A stretch of 64,000 bases of DNA from Vulcanimicrobiota bacterium. Lineage in GTDB: Bacteria > Vulcanimicrobiota > Xenobia > Xenobiales > JADMJV01. The notes under the pieces were generated by a model, which was not told where the DNA came from, did not search any database, and saw only the letters and a program-made list of their open reading frames with translations. Positions 28,009 to 35,158 of the stretch are shown here, one piece after another (position 1 is the first letter of the stretch; each line of letters begins with the position of its first letter). Location of the stretch: assembly GCA_019637395.1 (NCBI GenBank), contig JAHBVR010000022.1:71589-135588 (forward strand), in the 5' to 3' direction. Position numbers and translations under genes: made by a program.

Positions 28009-28905
28009 ATGCAGTTAGACAACCAGCCCGACGTCCACGAAGTCGCGCGCCTGCCGATGCGCAGCTTTCGGATTTATGGCCTGCCCGTCCGCCTGCAGGA
28101 AGTGCTTCAATACACCCACAGTTCCTGGAAGCAAGCCAACTGATTCCGAAGCTGGAGGGGCTCGACAGCCAGGCGGGCCTGGCGCGCATCGGCGGCAAGC
28201 GAGCTTTATATTTGCAGTTGCTCCGCCGGTTTCTTGACTTCGAATCGGTGCCGGAGGAGGTCGCCCATCACTTGGCTGGCGGGGACCGGCAGGCCGCCGC
28301 CGCCGGCCTGGAAGCAGCCTTGCGAGGAGAAGCCGGTACGGAGGTGCCGCTGGCGGAGTTTCAAGCCGTCTTGTCCGACTTCGTGGCCCGTCTCCGGCTG
28401 GCTTTGCCGCCGGAGAACACCGCCCCCCCGGCACGGGAGAGCCCTCTCGAGCCAGAGCAAGTTGCCGCCCTGGTGGCCGAGATCGATGCCCGTCTGGGGG
28501 AATTTGACGTGGCCGCGGTGGAACTTTTCGAGGCCCACCGTGATGTGTTTGGAGGCTTGCTTTCGGCGGCGGGGCTATCCCGGCTCTCTGTCGCAGGTGC
28601 TGCTGAATCTGCTGAGCAATGCGCAACGCTACGCCTATCCCGAGCAGTCGGGGGAGGTGAAGATCGGACTGAGCGCGGATCAGAGCAGCTATTGCGTAAC
28701 GGTGCGGGACTTCGGCCCCCGAAATCTGCGGCGCGCCTTCGAGCCTTTCTTTACCACCGGACGTGGCAAGGGCGGCAGCGGGCTGGGACTGTCCATCGTG
28801 CACACCATTGTCACCGCCCACTTGAAAGGCACGATTAGCCTGGATTCCAGGCCCGGTGAGGGGACGACGGTGAGCCTGAGCTTGCCCCGAGAAGTTCCAG
28901 AGTAG
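28009..28905 (+). pseudogene. decayed hybrid histidine kinase (Hpt and HATPase pieces)
   Basis: ATG at 28009 follows GGAGGAAGC and opens MQLDNQPDVHEVARLPMRSF, then the reading jumps frame. One frame carries an Hpt-like domain (GLDSQAGLARIGGKRALYLQ, LLRRFLDFES, VAHHLAGGDRQAAAAGLEAA) in which the helix with the phospho-accepting His (HxLKG) is missing. Another carries a HATPase end: QVLLNLLSNAQRYAYPEQSG, VRDFGPRNLRRAFEPFFTTG and GSGLGLSIVHTIV. Frameshifts near 28135 and 28580 and internal deletions show loss of function. Confidence 0.7.
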
Positions 28906-28973
28906 CGCGGCGGGAGGATTAAGAGCGGACAAAACTCATTGTGGCTTGATCGTGGTGAGGCTAGACTGGGCTT

Positions 28974-29327
28974 ATGAGTATGAAGTCACGATTGCGCCGA
29001 AACTTCAGGCGGGCGATGTCTACAGCCGGGCTTTCCCGAGCAGAGCTGGCTCGATTCTTCCGCCTTTTTTTCTTCTCGGTGGCGCTCGCCCTCGGCTTTG
29101 CCAGCCTCTTCCTGGCCCTGGGAATATGGACCCGCAATGCTACCTTCGTGGTGGGGGCGGAAGTGGGTTACTGGATTTTAGCAATGGGACCGACCCTGCA
29201 CTTCTGGCTGCCCAAGCTTTATCGCTTGCTGCGCTCCCTGCCCGAGCGCGTGCGCCACGACCGGGCCCTGGCGCGCCGTTACGTCAGGAATGTTACGGCC
29301 AGCCCAGCAGTCCGCGGCTATCGTTGA
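28974..29327 (+). CDS. small membrane protein
   Basis: 117 aa. A basic N-terminus (MSMKSRLRRNFRRAMSTAGL) precedes two hydrophobic segments, FFSVALALGFASLFLALGIW and VVGAEVGYWILAMGPTLHFW, and a basic C-terminal tail (LLRSLPERVRHDRALARRYV). The pattern suggests an inner-membrane protein with both ends in the cytoplasm. No family recognised. Start ATG 28974 or the second Met at 28980. The 3' end overlaps the convergent small gene by about 35 bases. Confidence 0.55.
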   Translation: MSMKSRLRRNFRRAMSTAGLSRAELARFFRLFFFSVALALGFASLFLALGIWTRNATFVVGAEVGYWILAMGPTLHFWLPKLYRLLRSLPERVRHDRALARRYVRNVTASPAVRGYR

Positions 29328-29511
29328 GCCAGCTGGTGAGCATTTCGACTCCGTCGCTGCTGGCGATGGCCACCAACTTGAGGGTGATCAAGGCGAATAC
29401 GACCATCAGGTGGCGCTTCCAGGCGCCGCGCGGTTTAGCCGGCGCGTCGGTGTTACGATTTTCATACCAGAGCAGGTCGCGGCCGGTCAGTTTCACGGTT
29501 CCAGTGTTCAT
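29293..29511 (-). CDS. small single-helix membrane protein
   Basis: 72 aa from ATG at 29511, with GGGAG eight bases upstream. MNTGTVKLTGRDLLWYENRN and a short basic linker lead to one hydrophobic helix (HLMVVFALITLKLVAIASSD) and a short tail. Unknown family. Strand choice is supported by the ribosome binding site and helix; the plus-strand frame here lacks both. Confidence 0.5.
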   Translation of the reverse strand: MNTGTVKLTGRDLLWYENRNTDAPAKPRGAWKRHLMVVFALITLKLVAIASSDGVEMLTSWLNDSRGLLGWP

Positions 29512-29642
29512 TGTCTTGCTCCCAGGTTGTTCTGTCTTCTCTTACACTTTAGGCCTGGGAGGTCATCAGAAGGTCATCGCCGGGTAGGTGGCGTTAACAG
29601 ATTGTTGCCGGAATGTAACGAATTCGTCGCCGGCCAGAGATG

Positions 29643-29850
29643 TCAGGAAGTCATGGACTTTGAAGCGCGGATGGCCTGCCTGGTGGTGTCGGCGATTTCA
29701 AAATCGCTCATGGTGGCCTGGTTGTGGGTGAAGATGTCGCTGTCCACGCCCGGGTGGGGTGGCGCCTTGTGCAGCAGCGCCAGGTGGGTGCGGTAAAGCT
29801 TGGTGACCGACGGCGCGGCCGGGTGCGGATTTCCTACAGGGGGCGCAGGG
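29643..29850 (-). pseudogene. possible C-terminal coding remnant
   Basis: Downstream of arginase, a minus-strand frame without a clear start reads SVTKLYRTHLALLHKAPPHP, then GVDSDIFTHNQATMSDFEIA and DTTRQAIRASKSMTS, then stop at 29643. The composition is protein-like, but I cannot identify it. It may be a truncated gene or a short protein starting at an internal GTG/ATG (MSDFEIADTTRQ). The rest of 29512-29833 holds nothing recognisable. Confidence 0.3.
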
Positions 29851-30775
29851 GGAGTCGGCGTTGTTCCAGAGCGGAGACGGCCAGCCCCACGGCCATGTTG
29901 GCGGTGCGATTGCGGTGGTCGAGAATAGGATTGACTTCCACCAGGTCCAGGCTGTGCACCAGCGGCCGGCCGTCGCGCAGACGGGCGTCGGAAATAAGTT
30001 CCATCATCAGGTGGGCTTCGCGATAAGTGAGGCCGCCGGGCACCGGAGTGCCCACTCCGGGAGCTTCGTCGGGGTCGACCACGTCCAGGTCGAAGCTAAA
30101 GTGAACGGGGATGGTAAAGTCGCGGCTGACCTTCTTGAGGGCGGCGCGGGTGACGTCCAGAATCCCGTAAGCGTCGATTTCCATCATGGAATAATAGGCA
30201 TGCCGGCCTTCCGCCAGTTGATTGACTTCGTGGAGGTCGAGGTCACGGATGCCTACGTGCACCAGGTCACCGCCTTCCACTTTGGGACCGGGGCGGCCCA
30301 GGTTGACCAGTTCCGCAGGGCCGCGGCCCAGAGCGACCGAGGCGGGCATGCCGTGGATGTTACCGCTGGGAGTGGTTTCGGGCAGATTCAGGTCACCGTG
30401 GGCGTCAACCCAGAGCAGGCCGAAGGGTTGGTCCCGCAGGTGGCAGGCCACGCCCGCCACCGTGCCGATGGCGCAGGAATGATCACCGCCGATGGTGATC
30501 GGCAGATATCCCTGGCCCAACATGCTGCGCACGCGCTCGCAGAGGCGCTCGGAAACCTGGGTGATTTCAGTCAGGTAGCGGGCTTTGGAGTCACCGAAGT
30601 GAAGCTCGTCACGCACCGGCACTTCGATGTTGCCGAAGTCGTGGACTTCAAAGCCGACTTTGCGCAAGCGCGCCATCAGGCCGGCGTGGCGCACGGCGTA
30701 GGGACCCATGTCCACGCCGCGATGGTTGCCGCCCAGATCGATGGGGACACCGAGGATGCCCAGTTTGTTGCTCAT
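29834..30775 (-). CDS. rocF: arginase
   Basis: 313 aa from ATG at 30775. The ureohydrolase motifs are complete: GGDHSCAIGT, WVDAHGDLNLPETTPSGNIH and SFDLDVVDPDEAPGVGTPVP, which bind the two manganese ions; the C-terminus LVEVNPILDHRNRTANMAVG is typical of arginase rather than agmatinase. It hydrolyses arginine to ornithine and urea. The spacing to the next genes suggests a single-gene unit, divergent from the pilin cluster starting at 30868. Confidence 0.93.
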   Translation of the reverse strand: MSNKLGILGVPIDLGGNHRGVDMGPYAVRHAGLMARLRKVGFEVHDFGNIEVPVRDELHFGDSKARYLTEITQVSERLCERVRSMLGQGYLPITIGGDHSCAIGTVAGVACHLRDQPFGLLWVDAHGDLNLPETTPSGNIHGMPASVALGRGPAELVNLGRPGPKVEGGDLVHVGIRDLDLHEVNQLAEGRHAYYSMMEIDAYGILDVTRAALKKVSRDFTIPVHFSFDLDVVDPDEAPGVGTPVPGGLTYREAHLMMELISDARLRDGRPLVHSLDLVEVNPILDHRNRTANMAVGLAVSALEQRRLPLRPL

Positions 30776-30867
30776 GAAGACGGACCTTCTGGCCGCCGGG
30801 CGGTCCTTCCCGCTAGAAAAGGCAGCCCGGCACCAGGGACTGACCGCGCGAACACGAAAGGAATCCA

Positions 30868-32922
30868 ATGCGAAATCGGGGTGGATTCACTTTACTCGAG
30901 GTCACCTGCACGGTCGCCCTGGTGGCTATGTCGGGGGCCTTGCTGATGGTCTCGGTAAGGGGTTCCCAGGGCAAGGCGACGGCCTCGGCCCTGGCGGAGA
31001 CGGTGGCCGCCGAGTTGCGCTCGGCGCGGCAACTGGCCATCGGTCGAGGCTGCCCGGTGGCGGCCGTCTTCCCCAGCGAAAACAAACAGAAGTCCCATTC
31101 GGATTCGCTGGTTTTGCTGGCGGGCGCGAGTTTCCCCCAACAGGTCAAGGTGGTTCATTTCGGGGGTGATTTTCCCGGTTGTAGCGTGTTCAACGGTAGC
31201 TGGACCCCGGCTTCCGGAGCCGCCCTCACCACCGATTTGAGCCTGCCCGGCAGCAAGTGGACGTCGTTAAAATTGGAGAACTGGCTGCCGGCCGCCAACC
31301 AGGCTGACTACTGCATGGTTTTTCTTCCCGATGGTACGGTCAGAACCAACAACCTGGCCGCTTTCGGTGGGGCCTACCACATCCTGGTCAGCAGCGGGGT
31401 CGGCGCGGTGGGTTCGGGACCTGCCCCGGGTTCGGGCCTGAACAGCCATTTCAATCTGGCCTATCGCTCTCCCCAGGTGGTGGGTGAGACACGTACCATC
31501 AGCGTGGATGCCTGCGGGGCCATCTCGATCGCTCCGGGTATTCTGGACAGCAATTTGAGCGGGAGGGGGGCGATGGCCAACTACGCGCCTCCGGCCGCCG
31601 CGCCGGCGGCGGTGGCTCTGCCCGAGGCCAGCGGAGAGATCGTTGACGTCCACGTCGTCTCCAAGGGAGACCCGCCCAGCGGACCCAGTGACCCGGATGT
31701 TACGGTCGCTCAGGATGGTTTCGTGAGTTTGCGCACCATTGCCAAGGACCCGGCCCAAAGCGGCCAGACGCTGTACTGCAACTGGACGGTGGTCAAGACC
31801 AGCGGTACGGGCAGCGGCAGCGGCGCCTATTCGATTCCCGTGGCCGTCAATCGAGGCACGGCCATGCAGTGGGACAACAACGCCATTTCGCCCGGGGTAG
31901 GCGCCTGGGTCTCTAACTGGCAGTGGCGCCCGCCCGCCGATGCCGGCACCAATGACCGTTATCGTCTTGATTTGCTGATTCAAGATGCGGCCGGTGCCAC
32001 CGTGACGGTGGGCCCCTCGCGCAAGGTGGATGTGGTGCCGCCCGGCAAAGTGATTTTTGAAACGAATTCCACCGGTGTCTTTTCACTCTCCACCATGAAC
32101 ACCGACGGTTGGTGCCAGCAGCGTTTTCACATCTTTCCCTTCAAAGGCAGTAATCCGTCACCGGCCAGCGAGGGTTGGCCGAGCGCTTCGCTGGACGGGA
32201 ATCGCATCGCTTTCCAGAGCAATCGAGCCGGCGGCACGGCCATGCAAGCCTATGTCACCGACCGTTCCGGCTCTTCGGTGGTCCAGGTGACCAATAACCC
32301 TGCGGGTATCGAATGCCCCAGCATGTCTCCTTGGGGGGATCGGGTGGCCTACCGAAAGTTTGTGGGCGGGGTCTGGCAGCTCTGGGTGGTGGATGCCGAC
32401 GGCAATAATGACCACGTGGTGGACGTGGGCCCCGTAAGCGCCGGTACCGATGCGCCGGCCCAGCACGGCCGCGATGCTTTATGGGATCGTATCGCCTGGA
32501 ACCCCGACGATAATGAAACCCTCTATTACACCAAGGGTCGCGTGATCTGCCAGATTGCGGCCAGCACAGTGGGAGGATCGGGAGCGACCGTCTACACGGG
32601 AGGTCCCAACGGCGCCCGCGCGCCCTACTTGCTGCGCTGGGGCTCGGTGACCACGCCGGATGTGTTCTATACCGCCGATGACGGCGATCCCTACATCTTT
32701 CACAACGGTAGTGTGGCGGCCGGTAGTCCGGGTATCCGCGAGGAACAACCCTGCCCGTGGAACGATGCGGGTACGTTGCGGGCCTTTATCGTCCGGTCCG
32801 CGGATGGAATTAGCGGCCAGATCTGGCGTTATACCCTGACCAACTCGGCAGCCGCACCGACCGACGCCAGGCGTATGACCGACCCGGCTTTTGACGCCCG
32901 ATGTCCGGTCTTTCTGCCCTGA
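30868..32922 (+). CDS. pseudopilin fused to a TolB/WD40-like propeller
   Basis: 684 aa. The N-terminus MRNRGGFTLLEVTCTVALVA is a class III signal: cleavage after the Gly, Phe+1 and Glu+5, followed by the hydrophobic spine helix. A GspH-like globular region follows. From about residue 390 the protein has TolB-like blades (GWPSASLDGNRIAFQSNRAG, VTDRSGSSVVQVTNNPAGIE, CPSMSPWGDRVAYRKFVGGV, LWVVDADGNND). Processed by a prepilin peptidase, it could expose a propeller at a pilus or pseudopilus tip. ATG is preceded by AAAGGA. First of four overlapping pilin genes. Confidence 0.8.
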   Translation: MRNRGGFTLLEVTCTVALVAMSGALLMVSVRGSQGKATASALAETVAAELRSARQLAIGRGCPVAAVFPSENKQKSHSDSLVLLAGASFPQQVKVVHFGGDFPGCSVFNGSWTPASGAALTTDLSLPGSKWTSLKLENWLPAANQADYCMVFLPDGTVRTNNLAAFGGAYHILVSSGVGAVGSGPAPGSGLNSHFNLAYRSPQVVGETRTISVDACGAISIAPGILDSNLSGRGAMANYAPPAAAPAAVALPEASGEIVDVHVVSKGDPPSGPSDPDVTVAQDGFVSLRTIAKDPAQSGQTLYCNWTVVKTSGTGSGSGAYSIPVAVNRGTAMQWDNNAISPGVGAWVSNWQWRPPADAGTNDRYRLDLLIQDAAGATVTVGPSRKVDVVPPGKVIFETNSTGVFSLSTMNTDGWCQQRFHIFPFKGSNPSPASEGWPSASLDGNRIAFQSNRAGGTAMQAYVTDRSGSSVVQVTNNPAGIECPSMSPWGDRVAYRKFVGGVWQLWVVDADGNNDHVVDVGPVSAGTDAPAQHGRDALWDRIAWNPDDNETLYYTKGRVICQIAASTVGGSGATVYTGGPNGARAPYLLRWGSVTTPDVFYTADDGDPYIFHNGSVAAGSPGIREEQPCPWNDAGTLRAFIVRSADGISGQIWRYTLTNSAAAPTDARRMTDPAFDARCPVFLP

Positions 32923-33725
32923 CCCGGCGCCGGCGCAGGGGCCTGAGCCTGGTCGAGACGCTGGTGGCCGCGTTTATGTTGCTGGGCGGTTTTATCGTGA
33001 CGGCCCGTATGTTGCATGCGGGCCTGCGCTACTCCACCAACATCAACAACCATTTGCAGGCGGTTCGCCTGGGGCAGCGCCGCCTGCAAGAGGTCCGGGC
33101 CTGGAGCCGGGCCAATCATCGGCCGATTGGAACCGTGCCTTTAACCGACTGGAGTTCAGTTCAGGGGGTCACCATGACCTACCCGGAGTTTCCCGAATTC
33201 CACCTTACCACTAACGTGCCTACCCGGGCTATGTTCACTCCCTGTAGTTTGTTCGAGAAGGTTTACGATCCGATCAATCCGGCCCTGAAGCGGGATTTTT
33301 CCGAGACCTTGCACCAGTTGCTGGTGACGGTGGACTGGGGAGGTCCGGCTCCGGTGACCCTGACCACGGTGATTGGGGCGCCCAGCGCGGTCAATTCCGG
33401 TCCTTATACGCTGACCGTGGTGCCGGCCGGCAGCACCGGCTCAGGACCGCAAAGCCTGGCCCACGATGATATCGTCAGTTACCAGGCCGAACTACGCGAC
33501 GGAAATTCCAACTTGATTCCAGATATTTACTGCGATTGGGCCGTAGCCGGAGCAGGCAACGGCATTTTGACCCCACAACGTACCGGGCCGCTGGCCACTT
33601 TTCAAAATCGCGTGGTGGTGGGATCGACCTTCAAGTACCTGGATGGCCGTTCGTGCCAGTTGCAAGCGGCCGTGCGCTACCGGGGAGTGGAGTTACGGGC
33701 TTTGTCTCCGTTGCTCTCGTTATGA
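32901..33725 (+). CDS. pseudopilin (PilV/GspI-like)
   Basis: 274 aa. Prepilin signal LTRRRRRGLSLVETLVAAFM with cleavage at RG/LSLVE, followed by a transmembrane spine helix ending near residue 40. LGQRRLQEVRAWSRANHRPI matches the early region of PilV/GspI-type minor pilins. The rest is a beta-rich head of unknown fold. It overlaps the preceding gene by 22 bases and the next by ATGA, so the set is translated as one unit. Confidence 0.8.
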   Translation: MSGLSALTRRRRRGLSLVETLVAAFMLLGGFIVTARMLHAGLRYSTNINNHLQAVRLGQRRLQEVRAWSRANHRPIGTVPLTDWSSVQGVTMTYPEFPEFHLTTNVPTRAMFTPCSLFEKVYDPINPALKRDFSETLHQLLVTVDWGGPAPVTLTTVIGAPSAVNSGPYTLTVVPAGSTGSGPQSLAHDDIVSYQAELRDGNSNLIPDIYCDWAVAGAGNGILTPQRTGPLATFQNRVVVGSTFKYLDGRSCQLQAAVRYRGVELRALSPLLSL

Positions 33726-34282
33726 AGCGGCGCGCTTTTACTTTTCTCGAGGCGCTGGTAACGCTGGCCCTGGTGGCGGTCGCGTTCGGAGCTTTGATGA
33801 TCATGCTGCTGGAGGCCTTTCGCATCGCCCGCAAGAGTTCGGACAAAACGGCTTCGGCCGAAGCGGCCGAATTGGGCCTGGAGCGCATGGCCTCGGAAGC
33901 CCGCGAAGCACTGGTCATCTTGGAACCTGCGGTAGGCGCCGCCAATATCATCAATTTGCGCTTCCATAAAATCAATCCTGACAATTCGCTGACCCATCGC
34001 TTACCCGATACGCCGCCGCTACCCGATCCGGCTGGTAGCTGGAACCCATTCATGCCCGCTTACTTGCTGGAGGTGCACTACACGGTGGTCTCCGAGAGTT
34101 TGGTGCGCGAGGTGGGCCCGGTCGGGGGCACGCCCAGCGCCACCATGACTTTGTGCGACCATATCCGCGGGTTGAAGGTGGCCAGGCCCAGACCGGCCCA
34201 CCTGACGCTGGAATTATCCGTTCAAGATGGACGGACGGTGCTGGCCCACAGCACGGAGGTGATATGCCACGCAGTTCCTTGA
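33722..34282 (+). CDS. pseudopilin (PilW/GspJ-like)
   Basis: 186 aa from ATG at 33722 overlapping the previous stop. MKRRAFTFLEALVTLALVAV carries the prepilin site A/FTFLE (Ala rather than Gly at -1) and the spine helix. ELGLERMASEAREALVILEP resembles PilW/GspJ proteins. Likely a minor component of the same pilus or pseudopilus as its neighbours. It overlaps the next gene by 19 bases. Confidence 0.75.
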   Translation: MKRRAFTFLEALVTLALVAVAFGALMIMLLEAFRIARKSSDKTASAEAAELGLERMASEAREALVILEPAVGAANIINLRFHKINPDNSLTHRLPDTPPLPDPAGSWNPFMPAYLLEVHYTVVSESLVREVGPVGGTPSATMTLCDHIRGLKVARPRPAHLTLELSVQDGRTVLAHSTEVICHAVP

Positions 34283-34776
34283 AGCGGCGCGGGATTATGA
34301 TTATCGTGGCCATGCTGGTGCTGGGACTGTTGCTGATCCTGGGCATGGGAATTCTGGGCTCGCAGCAGGCTCGCTATCGGGCCGCCACCCGTTCCTCCGA
34401 TGCCGCTCAGGCGCTGTGCCTGGCCGAGGCGGGCCTGGAAGATGTGCGCTGCAAGCTGGAAAAAGATCGCCAGTTTCCCCCCAGGGCGGCTGACGACCAG
34501 CGCACTTTCTCTTATTCGGAAACGCTTTCCAACGGCCCGCTCGAGCTGGGCAGTTACTATGTGGAGGTGGACTGGAGCTACGATGTGGCCCCCTACCATA
34601 TCCTCAAAATAACCGCCATCGGTTGCGTGGGTCCGCGCGAGAATCCGCGCGCCCAGCGGACCCTGCTGGGTGAGTTGCGGCATATTTCCAATGCCTCCTC
34701 CATTTCGGTGGCCCCACCCAATCCGCCGGGGGTGACCTGGAGCTGGGTGAGCATGCAAGACCTGAGCAGCTTGTAG
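34264..34776 (+). CDS. PilX/GspK-like minor pilin
   Basis: 170 aa from ATG at 34264. The N-terminus MPRSSLKRRGIMIIVAMLVL has a basic stretch, Gly at the cleavage point and the hydrophobic helix, but lacks the Glu+5, as PilX/GspK-type proteins often do. QALCLAEAGLEDVRCKLEKD is the usual PilX block. It closes the four-gene pilin group and lies 58 bases before the repeat-peptide gene. Confidence 0.7.
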   Translation: MPRSSLKRRGIMIIVAMLVLGLLLILGMGILGSQQARYRAATRSSDAAQALCLAEAGLEDVRCKLEKDRQFPPRAADDQRTFSYSETLSNGPLELGSYYVEVDWSYDVAPYHILKITAIGCVGPRENPRAQRTLLGELRHISNASSISVAPPNPPGVTWSWVSMQDLSSL

Positions 34777-34834
34777 GTTTTTTTCAGGGCGATGGAATTT
34801 AGTAGGGTTATTGAATAACGCTTTAGGAGTCCCC

Positions 34835-35155
34835 ATGAGCCAGATTGGTAACGGCATCCAGTTTCAGAAGTACAACCGCAGCAAGCCTGGCTCGTTCTGG
34901 TCGGAGGCGGGTGCCGCCGACAAAACTCAGGCGGGCAACCCCGGCCATCATACCTGCACTACGGCGGACACGGTGGTTTCCGGCAATCCCAGCCACCACA
35001 CCTGCACTACCGCCGACACTGCCCTGGCCGGCAATCCCAGTCACCACACCTGCACCACCGCCGACACCACTCTGGCCGGCAATCCCAGTCACCACACCTG
35101 TACCACCGCCGACACGGCCCGGGCGCAGGTCGACGGTTGGCAGATTCGTCTGTAG
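34835..35155 (+). CDS. small His/Cys-rich tandem-repeat protein
   Basis: 106 aa from ATG at 34835, six bases after an AGGAG. An N-terminal 33 residues (MSQIGNGIQFQKYNRSKPGS...) precede four 16-residue repeats at 34-49, 50-65, 66-81 and 82-97: GNPGHHTCTTADTVVS, GNPSHHTCTTADTALA, GNPSHHTCTTADTTLA and GNPSHHTCTTADTARA. A short tail VDGWQIRL follows. Each repeat has HH and one Cys. There is no Sec signal and no hydrophobic segment. Repeats on an N-terminal leader are typical of modified-peptide precursors, metal-binding peptides or linkers. Three bases separate it from a C11-like protease, so the protease may act on it. Confidence 0.75.
   Translation: MSQIGNGIQFQKYNRSKPGSFWSEAGAADKTQAGNPGHHTCTTADTVVSGNPSHHTCTTADTALAGNPSHHTCTTADTTLAGNPSHHTCTTADTARAQVDGWQIRL
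34934..35125 (+). repeat. four 48-bp in-frame tandem repeats
   Basis: Units begin at 34934, 34982, 35030 and 35078 and code for GN-P-[GS]-HHTCTTADT plus three variable residues. Most differences between units are in the codons just before each GGC, so the copies are recent or under strong constraint. Confidence 0.9.
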
Positions 35156-35158
35156 TTC

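Noticed and set aside
31267-31983. 238-codon minus-strand frame opposite the propeller-pilin gene
   Set aside because: It is a shadow: the plus-strand frame has a prepilin leader and propeller repeats; the minus frame is low-complexity Gly/Arg/His.
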